This document shows, piece after piece, positions 51,502 to 59,886 of a stretch of 64,000 nucleotides of DNA. A model generated the notes under the pieces. It worked only from the letters and a program-made list of their open reading frames with translations. It did not search any database and was not told the DNA's origin. Every line of letters begins with the position of its first letter. Position 1 is the first letter of the stretch. The position numbers and the translations under genes are program-made. This stretch comes from Gelidibacter sediminis (lineage in GTDB: Bacteria > Bacteroidota > Bacteroidia > Flavobacteriales > Flavobacteriaceae): positions 682,001 through 746,000 of the forward strand of contig NZ_SOBW01000007.1 in NCBI RefSeq assembly GCF_004364975.1. Reading direction: 5' to 3'.

Positions 51502-53820
51502 CTATTTTTTGTGTTTATCAGGAAATGTAATCGGTTTTACTGAACTGTCATGAGCGTTATGATATTCTTCCAACAGATTCATAGTAGCATTTAACAAATC
51601 TTTTGTCTCCAACAAAATACTGAAATATAGTGTCGTATTTTTAGGGCTAGATTCTTCCGTACGTGTACGCTCTACTTGCTTTTGAATTTTATCGGTTACA
51701 AGCGTGATGATCTCTTTTTTTCTTCCTAATATAATACCAATTTCTTCAAATGAGTGCGATTCAAAAGCATTCCTAGTATTATTGAAAAAGCGTTCAAAAC
51801 GTTCATCCACTTCCTTCAGTTCCTTAATCTGACTAAATTTCAATTTCTTATGGTTATTATGGATGTGCTTATGACTCACCTTAGAAATGTATTCTAAAGA
51901 CTGGGTCATATCTTGCAAATACCCTAGAATATTGATGTAAAAATTACTGGCTCCTACACTAGATTCATCTAAGTTCTTTATGAAATAGAACACATTGTCA
52001 CGCAATTCATCCACTTCTTCAGACAGTTTTCTTACCTGTTTCTTGTTCTTTTTCAACATGGACAAATCTTGTAACGCCAGACCATTGATGGCATTGGTGT
52101 AAATTTTATTACCTCGCTTGATTACATTGGCAATATTATTGGCACTCTCATGAATGACGCCTTGTACAGAACTGCTCTCGGTTTTATTCAATCGGTCTTC
52201 AGCTTTGCTCTCTTTAATCTTATTATTATGCGCTATAGAACTTTTAATCAGTAAAGCAAAGGCCACCAATAGCAAGATTGGGAACATCACCTTAACATTT
52301 AAATTTAACAAATACGCTACCAAAGCCGCTGCAAAGAAGGCACTAATGGCGGTAAAAAACCAGCCGCCAATAACATTAATTACTCCAGCAACTCTATAGA
52401 CCGCACTTTCTGCACCCCAAGCTCTATCAGCCAATGAAGTACCCATGGCCACCATAAATGTAACGTATGTGGTTGATAAAGGCAATTTATAGGAAGTGGC
52501 GATGGCAATCAGCACTGCTGCTACCATTAAATTAACTGCGGCCCTTACCAAGTCAAAAGAAGGTAATTCGTGCACTTTATCTTTTGCCAATTTTATAACC
52601 GGAGCCTCAAATTGTTTGTCAATTTTTTCTTCCCAAGATTTTGGCAAAATATAAGAGGTAACCTGAGAGATGCCCATGGCCATTCTCACAAAGTTTCTTG
52701 ACAAGAAATTAGGTTGAAAACGTTCTTTAGTTTCGCCTTGACTCGCCAAATCGAGAGAGGTTTTTACAACCCCTTTAGCTTTAGAAGAGAACCATAAGGT
52801 TAACACCATAACGATACCAGCACCTAGCAATAATAGTGTAGGGGTTGATGCTTTCTCTCCCAAACTCGCCATCGGAAATTCAGAAGCAGATAAACCAAGC
52901 GTATTCACGGCAGGATTTGTAAAATCAGAATAGGCTTGAAAAGCCCCCATAGATGGCCCGATAAAGTTTACTAAATCGTTCCCTGCAAAAGCTAACGCCA
53001 AAGCAAAAGTACCAACCAAAATGATCAACTTATAAATATTTGTTTTCAAAAAGACAATAACAGCATAAGACAAGGCCGTCCATACTAAGAAACTTAACGA
53101 TACAATATAAAAAGCTTGATGTTCTAAGAATTCCTTGATGGTTTCCCCACTGGTAAAATCATAACTTTGTTTAGCCAAGTTTGTTCCACCAATACCTTTA
53201 AGAAAAATAAAGTACGTAATTGATGTTAACGCAATCCCACCAAATAATGCACCTACCCAATTTGCTTTTCTCTCAAAGTCATACGAAAGCAACAATCTGG
53301 CGACCCACTGCACAATGGCTCCTACAGAAAATGCGATAACCACGGAGAGCAGGATCCCGGAAATAATTTCTGTTACTTTGGCAGTATTGATATAATCTAT
53401 GACATCAGCAAAATTGCCACTGTCATGACTGATTTTTATCAGTGTCATTGCCACAGAAGCTCCAAGTAATTCGAATACAATGGACACCGTCGTAGAGGTT
53501 GGCAATCCCATGGAATTGAAGAAATCTAACAACAAAATATCAGTAATCATCACCGCCATAAAAATGATCATAATCTCGCTGAACATAAATTGCTCCGGAT
53601 TGAAGATCCCTTTCCGTGCAATTTCCATCATCCCACTAGAAAATATGGCACCAATGGCAATACCTAAACTCGCAACTATCATGAGTGTTCTAAAAGAAAC
53701 CGCTTTAGAACCAATTGCTGAGTTTAAAAAGTTAACCGCGTCATTACTAACCCCGACCACCAAATCAGCAACCGCTAAAATGGCCAAAGCAATGATCATG
53801 TACAAATAAATATTCTCCAT
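51502..53820 (-). CDS. pit: PiT-family inorganic phosphate transporter with PhoU-like C-terminal domain
   Basis: This 772-residue protein has about a dozen membrane spans (residues about 1-540). The paired PiT signatures are GVSNDAVNFLNSAIGSKA (about 23-40) and FAGNDLVNFIGPSMGAF (about 278-294). TSTTVSIVFELLGASVAM and LPLSTTYVTFMVAMGTSLA belong to the same repeats. The C-terminal cytoplasmic part (about 580-772) is helical and PhoU-like (ALQDLSMLKKNKKQVRKLSE, EEIGIILGRKKEIITLV). It imports phosphate with protons or sodium, and the tail probably regulates flux. It lies downstream of the phosphate-type porin gene and is likely co-transcribed. Confidence 0.92.
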   Translation of the reverse strand: MENIYLYMIIALAILAVADLVVGVSNDAVNFLNSAIGSKAVSFRTLMIVASLGIAIGAIFSSGMMEIARKGIFNPEQFMFSEIMIIFMAVMITDILLLDFFNSMGLPTSTTVSIVFELLGASVAMTLIKISHDSGNFADVIDYINTAKVTEIISGILLSVVIAFSVGAIVQWVARLLLSYDFERKANWVGALFGGIALTSITYFIFLKGIGGTNLAKQSYDFTSGETIKEFLEHQAFYIVSLSFLVWTALSYAVIVFLKTNIYKLIILVGTFALALAFAGNDLVNFIGPSMGAFQAYSDFTNPAVNTLGLSASEFPMASLGEKASTPTLLLLGAGIVMVLTLWFSSKAKGVVKTSLDLASQGETKERFQPNFLSRNFVRMAMGISQVTSYILPKSWEEKIDKQFEAPVIKLAKDKVHELPSFDLVRAAVNLMVAAVLIAIATSYKLPLSTTYVTFMVAMGTSLADRAWGAESAVYRVAGVINVIGGWFFTAISAFFAAALVAYLLNLNVKVMFPILLLVAFALLIKSSIAHNNKIKESKAEDRLNKTESSSVQGVIHESANNIANVIKRGNKIYTNAINGLALQDLSMLKKNKKQVRKLSEEVDELRDNVFYFIKNLDESSVGASNFYINILGYLQDMTQSLEYISKVSHKHIHNNHKKLKFSQIKELKEVDERFERFFNNTRNAFESHSFEEIGIILGRKKEIITLVTDKIQKQVERTRTEESSPKNTTLYFSILLETKDLLNATMNLLEEYHNAHDSSVKPITFPDKHKK

Positions 53821-53890
53821 AATTTAATTTAAAATAGTTTGCAAATATCCTAAGTGTTTTTAAAGGTAGTGTTACGTAAATGTTATGTTT

Positions 53891-55093
53891 TTAAAAATGG
53901 ACAGCAAATTGTAAACGGAACATTAATTGATCTTCAGAAGCCTTTGCATTTAAATAACTTAGGTCCGTCTGAACCTTCAATTTATGTCCCAAAATATATT
54001 TTGAAACCCCAAAGGTGTATTGGTTTTCTACGTCGTCGCCAGTGATTTGTTTTTCAGGATTAAGATTGGAATATCTACCGGTCACTTCCCAATTATTTTC
54101 AAACACATAGCCCATTTGCAGATTAAACCCTGAACCTACTTCCACAACATCTCCAGTGGTTGTACCATCAGAATTTTTCGCAACCGCATCATCCGCAGAT
54201 CTATCAGCATATTCAGCCATTAAAGAAAAACCTTGATATTTCACTAAGGCATCAATAAATAATGTGGAAATATCGGTTTCGTGAAATCCAGTATCGGTGA
54301 CCATATACCGTCCCTGATTACTCCCTGATTTAACAGCGTTATCATTAAAATCATATGCAACACCAAACGCTAATTTCGGCGTTGGTTCTCTATAAATATC
54401 ACCTCCTAAAAACGCACCGCCTTTAATGAAATCTCCAAGCGGGTAAAATTCCAATCGCGATGTATATTGATTCCCACCGAAGTTGCCAGAAGTCACATTG
54501 CGGCCTTCACCTTGAGAAATGGCAAATGCTTCTTTTAAGAGCATCTTATCAGAAAGTTTAATCTTATGATGAATTTGCAGTCCTAAATCGCGATCAATTC
54601 CGAAGGATTTATTCATTAGAGAACGGTCAACCAGTTGAAGATTGCCTGATGATGTCAGGGTTTCCATATCGCCTGGAAGTTTTGTCTGTCCAAACCACAA
54701 TTCAAAATTCTCATAAAAATTCCATTTCATAACCGCATCAACAATATACCGTGGCGCATTATTTGTGTAAACAGAAGCCCCAGACATATCTCTATTAGAA
54801 AGTCCCAATGCTATTTTATAAGTTAATTTTGGAGAATAGACGAATCCGTAAAATTTAAGACGTGCCCTTCTTATTATGAATTGTGATTGAGTATCTGTAA
54901 AAGAATTATTACGTTCTGTCCATTCAGATGCACCTTGAAATTGCAGCTGTAAGCCCATTCTCATTGAAAAAGTACTGTCTTTCCCAACTATATTAAAGAT
55001 ACCGTTACCTAAACTAGGCCCTTCAGTAGTTTGTGCATTAAGAAATGTACTTATACCAAAAAGCAGCACAAAGAGTCCAGAAGATAATTTCAT
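53891..55093 (-). CDS. phosphate-selective porin (OprO/OprP family)
   Basis: The protein has 400 residues starting at ATG 55093 (MKLSSGLFVLLFGISTFLNA). The frame to 55117 adds eight non-signal residues. The signal ends near NAQ. The body has FSMRMGLQLQFQGASEW, FIIRRARLKFYGFVYSP (the RRAR-K-type element is characteristic of this porin family), FELWFGQTKLPGDMETLTSS and a C-terminal FRLQFAVHF. It forms the outer-membrane channel for phosphate or polyphosphate. PiT follows 70 bp later, so uptake through both membranes is encoded together. A Pho-box-like array lies upstream. Confidence 0.9.
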   Translation of the reverse strand: MKLSSGLFVLLFGISTFLNAQTTEGPSLGNGIFNIVGKDSTFSMRMGLQLQFQGASEWTERNNSFTDTQSQFIIRRARLKFYGFVYSPKLTYKIALGLSNRDMSGASVYTNNAPRYIVDAVMKWNFYENFELWFGQTKLPGDMETLTSSGNLQLVDRSLMNKSFGIDRDLGLQIHHKIKLSDKMLLKEAFAISQGEGRNVTSGNFGGNQYTSRLEFYPLGDFIKGGAFLGGDIYREPTPKLAFGVAYDFNDNAVKSGSNQGRYMVTDTGFHETDISTLFIDALVKYQGFSLMAEYADRSADDAVAKNSDGTTTGDVVEVGSGFNLQMGYVFENNWEVTGRYSNLNPEKQITGDDVENQYTFGVSKYILGHKLKVQTDLSYLNAKASEDQLMFRLQFAVHF

Positions 55094-55119
55094 AAAATCA
55101 GTATTAGTTTTTGTCACTG

Positions 55120-55127
55120 CAAAGAAC
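55120..55127 (-). promoter_or_regulatory. candidate -7 box of the porin gene
   Basis: GTTCTTTG on the minus strand is close to TAnnTTTG, about 26 bp before the ATG at 55093. The Pho-box-like units lie directly upstream. Confidence 0.4.
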
Positions 55128-55132
55128 CAACA

Positions 55133-55165
55133 CTAAACTGTATTTAATGTTTCCTTAACATTAAA
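55133..55165 (-). promoter_or_regulatory. Pho-box-like tandem 11-bp units upstream of the porin
   Basis: On the minus strand three abutting 11-mers read TTTAATGTTAA, GGAAACATTAA, ATACAGTTTAG. The first fits the consensus seen at 55383-55426; the other two fit partly. The location just upstream of a weak -7 box suits a PhoB-type activator. Confidence 0.4.
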
Positions 55166-55382
55166 TTTTCAAATAAACAAAACTGCCTTGGCCAAAGGCA
55201 GTTTTTAGAATTCATGATATTATAGTCGACAAAAACTAATAAAATATAATGAAATACTACTGATGAATGTCTTAAGACTATTGCAAATATCAAATATTAT
55301 TCGCTGTGTTATGTCAAGACAATATTAACCTTAATGCCTACAAATAATATTTTCAATCCCCTCATTGGCATTCAATTACATC

Positions 55383-55426
55383 TCCAATGTTAACTTAACG
55401 TTACCTTAATGTTGCGTTTATGTTAA
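55383..55426 (+). promoter_or_regulatory. four tandem 11-bp Pho-box-like repeats
   Basis: Four abutting 11-mers read TCCAATGTTAA, CTTAACGTTAC, CTTAATGTTGC, GTTTATGTTAA, with consensus cTTAATGTTaa. An 11-bp direct-repeat period is the known layout of PhoB boxes. The array spans about -66 to -23 of the promoter of the MORN-like gene. Confidence 0.6.
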
Positions 55427-55442
55427 CTATTCTTTATGTTTG
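55412..55442 (+). promoter_or_regulatory. promoter of the MORN-like gene
   Basis: TTG (55412-55414), 20 bp, then TATGTTTG (55435-55442). The ATG at 55465 is 22 bp on. Confidence 0.65.
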
Positions 55443-55464
55443 TGTATCGTCAAAACCTAAACAT

Positions 55465-55821
55465 ATGAAAACATCCATCTTATTCATCGCTGCTATATTA
55501 TGTTCTGCAACTACAATCTCCCAGGAAAAACGAGACCTAAAGCTCAATGATAAGGAGAAAACTATTGAAGTTATTTATTATCATGACAATGGTGCTGTAA
55601 ACCAGAAAGGTACTTATACGCTAGACGGAAAGCTTCAAGGTGAATGGTCAGAATATGACCGAGCGGGGAATAAAACCGTTGCCGCTACCTTTGATAATGG
55701 CAAAAAAGTTGGGAAATGGCTTTATTTTAACGCAGAAACTGTAAAAGAAGTACACTATAATCAGAATGCTATAGTAAGTGTGAGCGCTCCTAAAAAAGCA
55801 CAGAGTCTTATAAAGCAATAA
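55465..55821 (+). CDS. small secreted MORN-like repeat protein
   Basis: The protein has 118 residues starting at ATG 55465 (MKTSILFIAAILCSATTISQ). The longer frame to 55420 runs through the promoter and is rejected. The signal peptide is cleaved near ISQ. The body has MORN-variant repeats: YYHDNGAVNQKGTYT, LQGEWSEYDRAGNK and GKKVGKWLYFN, as in YwqK-type proteins. The role is unknown. The Pho-box-like array in its promoter and the neighbouring phosphate uptake genes suggest phosphate control. Confidence 0.75.
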   Translation: MKTSILFIAAILCSATTISQEKRDLKLNDKEKTIEVIYYHDNGAVNQKGTYTLDGKLQGEWSEYDRAGNKTVAATFDNGKKVGKWLYFNAETVKEVHYNQNAIVSVSAPKKAQSLIKQ

Positions 55822-55833
55822 ACACATAAAAAC

Positions 55834-55866
55834 AAAAAAAGCATCCCTTTGGATGCTTTTTTTTAT
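55834..55866. terminator. bidirectional terminator between MORN-like gene and pth
   Basis: The stem AAAAAAGCATCC/GGATGCTTTTTT with loop CTTT is symmetric and can end both convergent genes. Confidence 0.88.
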
Positions 55867-55891
55867 TGAGTAATTTAACCGACAAAGATGT

Positions 55892-56524
55892 TTACTGCCC
55901 GTTAAAGGTATTCATCGTAATATTGACCCCTGCCATTGCGAAAGATTTGATCAGTTCAACCGATTTATCCAAGCGCTCTCCCAATTTTGCGTTCTCCTCC
56001 GGCGTCCATTCACCCAACACATAATCCACCTGCCTGCCTTTGCTAAAGGCATTACTTATCCCAAATCTAAATCGGTTGTAATTAGTAGTCTGTAATTTAT
56101 CCTGCGTATCTTTCAATCCGTTATGACCACCTGCACTCCCTTTTGTCTTTAAGCGAATGGTACCAAAAGGTAAGTTCAAATCGTCAGTAATAACCAATAC
56201 GTTTTCTAAAGGGATGTTTTCCTTAGCCATCCAATACACAATAGCCTTACCGCTTAAATTCATATAAGTATTAGGTTTCAACAAGATAAATTGTCGCCCT
56301 TTAAACTTATACTCAGCAACATCTCCCAATTTTCGGGTTTCAAAATTTAAATCTTCCTGTTTGGCCAAATGATCTAAGACCTTAAAACCAATATTATGTC
56401 TTGTATTTACATAGTCACTTCCAATATTACCAAGACCTACAATGAGATATTTTTTCATAGTGCTTTCTTCAACCTGATTTGATCGCTTTGAGGGTTTAAA
56501 AATATGTCTTAAAAACTTCAGCAT
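55892..56524 (-). CDS. pth: peptidyl-tRNA hydrolase
   Basis: This 210-residue protein carries an N-terminal extension of about 22 residues (MLKFLRHIFKPSKR...) before the family start MKKYLIVGLGNIGSDY. The inner Met (residue 23) is an alternative start, but flavobacterial members often have such extensions. The catalytic His is in NTRHNIGFKVLD. FILLKPNTYMNLSGKA, ITDDLNLPFGTIRLK and KGSAGGHNGLKD are all present. It frees tRNA from stalled peptidyl-tRNA. It lies downstream of rplY with its own gap and terminator. Confidence 0.94.
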   Translation of the reverse strand: MLKFLRHIFKPSKRSNQVEESTMKKYLIVGLGNIGSDYVNTRHNIGFKVLDHLAKQEDLNFETRKLGDVAEYKFKGRQFILLKPNTYMNLSGKAIVYWMAKENIPLENVLVITDDLNLPFGTIRLKTKGSAGGHNGLKDTQDKLQTTNYNRFRFGISNAFSKGRQVDYVLGEWTPEENAKLGERLDKSVELIKSFAMAGVNITMNTFNGQ

Positions 56525-56610
56525 TCTCGAGCTATGCGCTGCATTTTAAATATTCTTATAAATCAGAAGGGTTCAAAATAATTTACCATTCTAATTGTTG
56601 ACAAAAATAA

Positions 56611-56640
56611 AAAAAGCATCCTGAATACACAGAATGCTTT
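56611..56640 (-). terminator. terminator between rplY and pth
   Basis: The stem AAAGCATcCTG/CAGaATGCTTT with one mismatch is followed on the minus strand by a T-run. Confidence 0.75.
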
Positions 56641-56662
56641 AAAATATGTCGTGAAGCAAGAT

Positions 56663-57307
56663 TTATTCTTGACCTTCTGCCGCACCTTCAGTAGCTTCCG
56701 CTCCCTCTGCTGCTGCTCCTTCTTCTAATTCTTCTTCATCATCTTCAAACTCAGCAACACTTGCTCTAGAACGTCTTACTTGACAAACTACAGTGTTATC
56801 TGGGTGTAAAAATTTGTAATCAGGGTTCTCTAAAGAAGTGATATACAATTTACCACCAATTTTTAAAGGCGTAATATCAGCTTCAATAAAATCTGGCAAG
56901 TTAGCTGGTAGAGCTTTTACTCTTAGTTTACGTTGGTTTCTACGTAGAACACCACCGTTTAATACTCCTTTAGAAGTTCCGATAATATGCACAGGAATAT
57001 CCATTGCTATTTCTTTATCATCAAATAACTGATAGAAATCTATATGTAAGATTCTGTCTGTTACAGGGTGAAACTGGATATCTTGCATAATAGCATTAAA
57101 AGATGATCCGTTTTCTATGGCAATCACAACTGTATGCGCATTAGGCGTATAAACCAGTTTAGAGAAAGCCAATTCAGGTGCTGAGAAATGCACTGGTTTG
57201 TCTCCTCCGTATAATACGCAAGGAACCTGACCAGCATTACGTAAGGCTTTTGTTGACTTTTTGCCCACGCTTTCTCTTTGAGATCCATTGATTGTAATTG
57301 ATTTCAT
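56663..57307 (-). CDS. rplY: 50S ribosomal protein L25/general stress protein Ctc
   Basis: This 214-residue protein is the long Ctc/TL5 form. The N-terminal L25 domain (about 1-95) has [34 protein letters not shown], and [14 protein letters not shown]-terminal beta domain follows (about 96-185). An acidic Glu/Ala tail from about 190 ([20 protein letters not shown]) is usual. It binds 5S rRNA in the large subunit. It lies between prs and pth, an order common in many bacteria. Confidence 0.95.
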   Translation of the reverse strand: MKSITINGSQRESVGKKSTKALRNAGQVPCVLYGGDKPVHFSAPELAFSKLVYTPNAHTVVIAIENGSSFNAIMQDIQFHPVTDRILHIDFYQLFDDKEIAMDIPVHIIGTSKGVLNGGVLRRNQRKLRVKALPANLPDFIEADITPLKIGGKLYITSLENPDYKFLHPDNTVVCQVRRSRASVAEFEDDEEELEEGAAAEGAEATEGAAEGQE

Positions 57308-57368
57308 TTTGAAAATTTATAGTTAATAATTAAAAATACATTTTTGGTATGCAGCTTTTTAATAAAGA

Positions 57369-58310
57369 CTACATTAAGAACTTAGAGCTGATTGACTTGT
57401 TGTAATGCACATTATGCATAACCTCAGCAAATAAGTTAGCGCAACTGATTACTCTAATCTTGTCGCTTTTTTGTTTTAAAGGAATTGAATCTGTTACGAT
57501 TAACTCCTCTAATTTTGAATTTTCCAAACGCTCATAAGCATTTCCAGATAAAATTGGATGTGTACAAATAGCTCTTACACTCAATGCACCGCGCTCCATC
57601 ATTAAATCAGCAGCTTTGGTCAATGTTCCGGCGGTATCCACCATATCATCTACCAATACGACGTTTTTACCTGTTACATCACCAATCAATTCCATATGTG
57701 AAATGACATTAGCCTTTTCACGTTGTTTGTAACAAATAACCACATCACTTTCTAAAGCTTTAGAATAGGCATAAGCTCTTTTGGAACCACCCATATCTGG
57801 CGAAGCAATAGTTAGGTTGCTCAAGTTTAACCCTCTTAAATACGGCAAAAACACTGTAGACGCGAACAAATGATCTACGGGTTTTTCAAAAAAGCCTTGA
57901 ATTTGATCAGCATGCAAATCCATGGTGATAATTCGGGTAGCTCCTGCAGCCTCCAACATTTTCGCAACTAGTTTAGCTGCAATTGGAACACGAGGTTTAT
58001 CCTTTCTGTCCTGTCTTGCCCAACCAAAGTAAGGCAACACTGCGGTAATGTGTCTTGCTGAAGCACGCTTTGCAGCATCAATCATCAATAACATTTCCAT
58101 TAAATTTTCAGGTCCAGGATGTGTGGATCCGATAATAAACAATCGCGTACCCCTAATAGATTCTTCATAAGATGGCTGAAATTCGCCGTCACTGTATGTT
58201 GATGTAATAACCTTACCAAGAGGCTCACCAAAGGTGGCTGCAATTTTTTCGGCTAGTTCCCTACTCTGAGAACACGTAAAAATCTTGGCTTTAATAGCAA
58301 CGTTAGGCAT
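57369..58310 (-). CDS. prs: ribose-phosphate pyrophosphokinase
   Basis: This 313-residue protein has KIFTCSQSRELAEKIA, RDKPRVPIAAKLVAK and metal/ATP-site TMDLHADQIQGFFEKPVDH (about 128-146). The PRPP-binding loop is VVLVDDMVDTAGTLTKAADL (about 216-235). It makes PRPP for nucleotides, His and Trp. Its promoter box lies at 58363-58370. It is followed by rplY. Confidence 0.96.
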   Translation of the reverse strand: MPNVAIKAKIFTCSQSRELAEKIAATFGEPLGKVITSTYSDGEFQPSYEESIRGTRLFIIGSTHPGPENLMEMLLMIDAAKRASARHITAVLPYFGWARQDRKDKPRVPIAAKLVAKMLEAAGATRIITMDLHADQIQGFFEKPVDHLFASTVFLPYLRGLNLSNLTIASPDMGGSKRAYAYSKALESDVVICYKQREKANVISHMELIGDVTGKNVVLVDDMVDTAGTLTKAADLMMERGALSVRAICTHPILSGNAYERLENSKLEELIVTDSIPLKQKSDKIRVISCANLFAEVMHNVHYNKSISSKFLM

Positions 58311-58362
58311 CTGTAATGAGGTGTTTTATAGCGAATTAATACTCGATCTGTTTAACAGGCTG

Positions 58363-58370
58363 CAAATTTA
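58363..58370 (-). promoter_or_regulatory. candidate -7 box of prs-rplY
   Basis: TAAATTTG on the minus strand fits TAnnTTTG, about 52 bp before the prs ATG. The region from 58371 to 58653 holds nothing else I can identify. Confidence 0.5.
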
Positions 58371-58653
58371 GGAATTTATTTGGACAGAAATGGATAAATA
58401 ATAGATATTTTTAGTTGTTTTTGATTAATGGTTGAAAATAGAATCAAGATCGCTTTGCTGTAGGAGCCAAGAATCAAGACTTTAAATTCTGATCGGGATA
58501 ATTCATGTTAAGATTTAGAATTCAGCTAGTTGGATTATAAATCGACAAAACCATGAAATTAAAAATCATTTAGTACAAGATTAAGAGCCCTATTTTAGAG
58601 TAATTTTTTATAAAATTTTCTAATACTCACAAAATTTTATCCCTCAACAATGA

Positions 58654-58683
58654 TTGTTTATTATAAATTATTTTATAATTTTG
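58654..58683 (+). promoter_or_regulatory. original tRNA-Leu promoter
   Basis: TTG (58654-58656), 19 bp, then TAATTTTG (58676-58683), an exact consensus. It ends 12 bp before the truncated tRNA copy, so it now drives that fragment and the GIY-YIG gene. Confidence 0.75.
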
Positions 58684-58694
58684 CAATCCTAATT

Positions 58695-58743
58695 GCTCAA
58701 GTGGCGGAATTGGTAGACCTGTCTGCCGACAGGCAGGCGCGCT
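58695..58743 (+). pseudogene. truncated 5' tRNA-Leu copy broken by a 20-bp hairpin
   Basis: GCTCAAGTGGCGGAATTGGT AGAC (58695-58718) equals the first 24 nt of the tRNA at 59028. A 20-bp insert (58719-58738) forms a hairpin, CCTGTCTG/CAGGCAGG with loop CCGA. GCGCT then continues the tRNA sequence for five bases before unrelated DNA. Confidence 0.85.
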
Positions 58744-58762
58744 TTCTTAATCTCATTGACAT

Positions 58763-59008
58763 ATGTATCACGTTTATGCAATATCAAGTACGATTAAGAA
58801 TTACATTTATGTAGGAATGACCGCTAACCTTGATGATAGATTAGAAAGACATTTTAAAGGACTAGAAAAAACGACAAAGGCCTACCAACCTTTTGAGTTG
58901 ATTTTCACAGAAATAGCTGAAACGCGAGTGTTGGCTAGAATGAGAGAGAAGTATTGGAAATCTGGAGTTGGTAAAGAACAGCTTCGATTGCTAAGGGATA
59001 ACAAATAA
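58763..59008 (+). CDS. small GIY-YIG nuclease-domain protein
   Basis: This 81-residue single-domain protein reads MYHVYAISSTIKNYIYVGMT. It has the GIY-YIG-type pair VYA...YVGMT spaced by about ten residues. The catalytic Arg is probably in LDDRLERHFKG (about 26-36), and the Glu in ARMREKYWKSGVGKEQL (about 58-74), as in the UPF0213/YhbQ-like group. It lies inside a duplicated tRNA-Leu 5' end, so it is a good candidate for the agent of its own insertion. Activity is unproven. Confidence 0.85.
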   Translation: MYHVYAISSTIKNYIYVGMTANLDDRLERHFKGLEKTTKAYQPFELIFTEIAETRVLARMREKYWKSGVGKEQLRLLRDNK

Positions 59009-59027
59009 AGTATAGCACCGAATAATT

Positions 59028-59108
59028 GCTCAAGTGGCGGAATTGGTAGACGCGCTGGATTCAAAATCCAGTTCCTTTGGAGTGTGGGTTCGATTCCCAC
59101 CTTGAGTA
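59028..59108 (+). tRNA. tRNA-Leu (CAA)
   Basis: This is an intact 81-nt cloverleaf. The acceptor GCTCAAG pairs with CTTGAGT (one G-U) with discriminator A. The anticodon stem CTGGA/TCCAG has loop TTCAAAA (anticodon CAA). The T-arm GTGGGTTCGATTCCCAC follows a short variable arm. CCA is not encoded. It lies 19 bp after the GIY-YIG stop and has no obvious promoter of its own. Confidence 0.95.
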
Positions 59109-59111
59109 CAG

Positions 59112-59144
59112 AAGGCTTCAACTGAAATGTTGGAGCCTTTTTTT
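59112..59144 (+). terminator. tRNA-Leu terminator
   Basis: The stem AAGGCTTCAAC/GTTGGAGCCTT (one U-G pair) with a 6-nt loop is followed by T5 or more. Confidence 0.85.
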
Positions 59145-59225
59145 GTTACACCTGTAACGCTTAAAAGAATTTATTTAGGTCGCAGATCAATTCTCAAAAG
59201 CACAGTCAATTACTGTACATTTGAT

Positions 59226-59543
59226 TTAAAGTTTGTCATACCCATTAAATGTTGGACTAACAATACGTTTCCACTCTGGATGTTTCTTGATATAAGCAAA
59301 CACGTATGGGCAAAAGGGAAGCAAAGAGATATTATTATCATCCAAATAATGTAATGTTTTCTCAACCACGGCAGCTGCGGCACCTTTCCCCGCTAATTCC
59401 GGATCTGTTTCAGTATGTATCAAGGCTATTTTATCACCAGATTCCTTATAATCGATGAAAGCGAAGTGCCCATCAATTTCAATTTCAAAGCGTTTTTTCT
59501 CTTCGTTTTTAACTAATGGAATGTCAATATATTCTGTTTTCAT
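59226..59543 (-). CDS. small GNAT-type N-acetyltransferase (YjdJ-like)
   Basis: This 105-residue single-domain protein is of the short GNAT class. FEIEIDGHFAFIDYKESGDK leads to IHTETDPELAGKGAAAAVVE (about 41-60), whose GKGAAA part is the acetyl-CoA pyrophosphate loop. The end has LPFCPYVFAYIKKHPEWKRI, usual for the YjdJ group. The acceptor is unknown. The 343 bp between this gene and the response regulator (59544-59886) hold nothing I can name apart from a weak ACAAGT/ACTTGT hairpin near 59862. Confidence 0.85.
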   Translation of the reverse strand: MKTEYIDIPLVKNEEKKRFEIEIDGHFAFIDYKESGDKIALIHTETDPELAGKGAAAAVVEKTLHYLDDNNISLLPFCPYVFAYIKKHPEWKRIVSPTFNGYDKL

Positions 59544-59886
59544 TGTTTAAAATTTTAGTACAAATAATTTATGTGATAAACGTGATCTAGGTTTTACTTC
59601 AGCATTAAACTAAACTGATAGATTCAAATTAACTTATAAAATGTCAGGTTCAAAACCAAAATCATCCAATACATGTAAATTTAATAAATCCTTTTAACAC
59701 TTAAATGTATTCCTTTCAAAAGAAGAAAAATAAGTTGTTTCCATAATATATTCTTCAGAACGCCGATTCGAACCTTACCTTAAGTCTTCAACAGACATAC
59801 CGTAGTTTTACACACAACTTGATTGAAAAACGAACGCAATCCGATGCACCATCTTATAATAACAAGTAACAACTTGTACCCTGTAT

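Larger units (their letters stand above)
58691..59051. mobile_element. GIY-YIG insertion in tRNA-Leu, flanked by 28-bp direct repeats
   Basis: AATTGCTCAAGTGGCGGAAT plus TGGTAGAC occurs at 58691-58718 and again at 59024-59051. Between them lie a 20-bp hairpin insertion and an 81-codon GIY-YIG gene. The right copy starts an intact tRNA; the left is a 5' fragment. The unit inserted is therefore about 333 bp. Confidence 0.75.

Noticed and set aside
59862-59877. ACAAGT/ACTTGT hairpin as a terminator
   Set aside because: Only a 6-bp AT-rich stem, no T-run; too weak to call.
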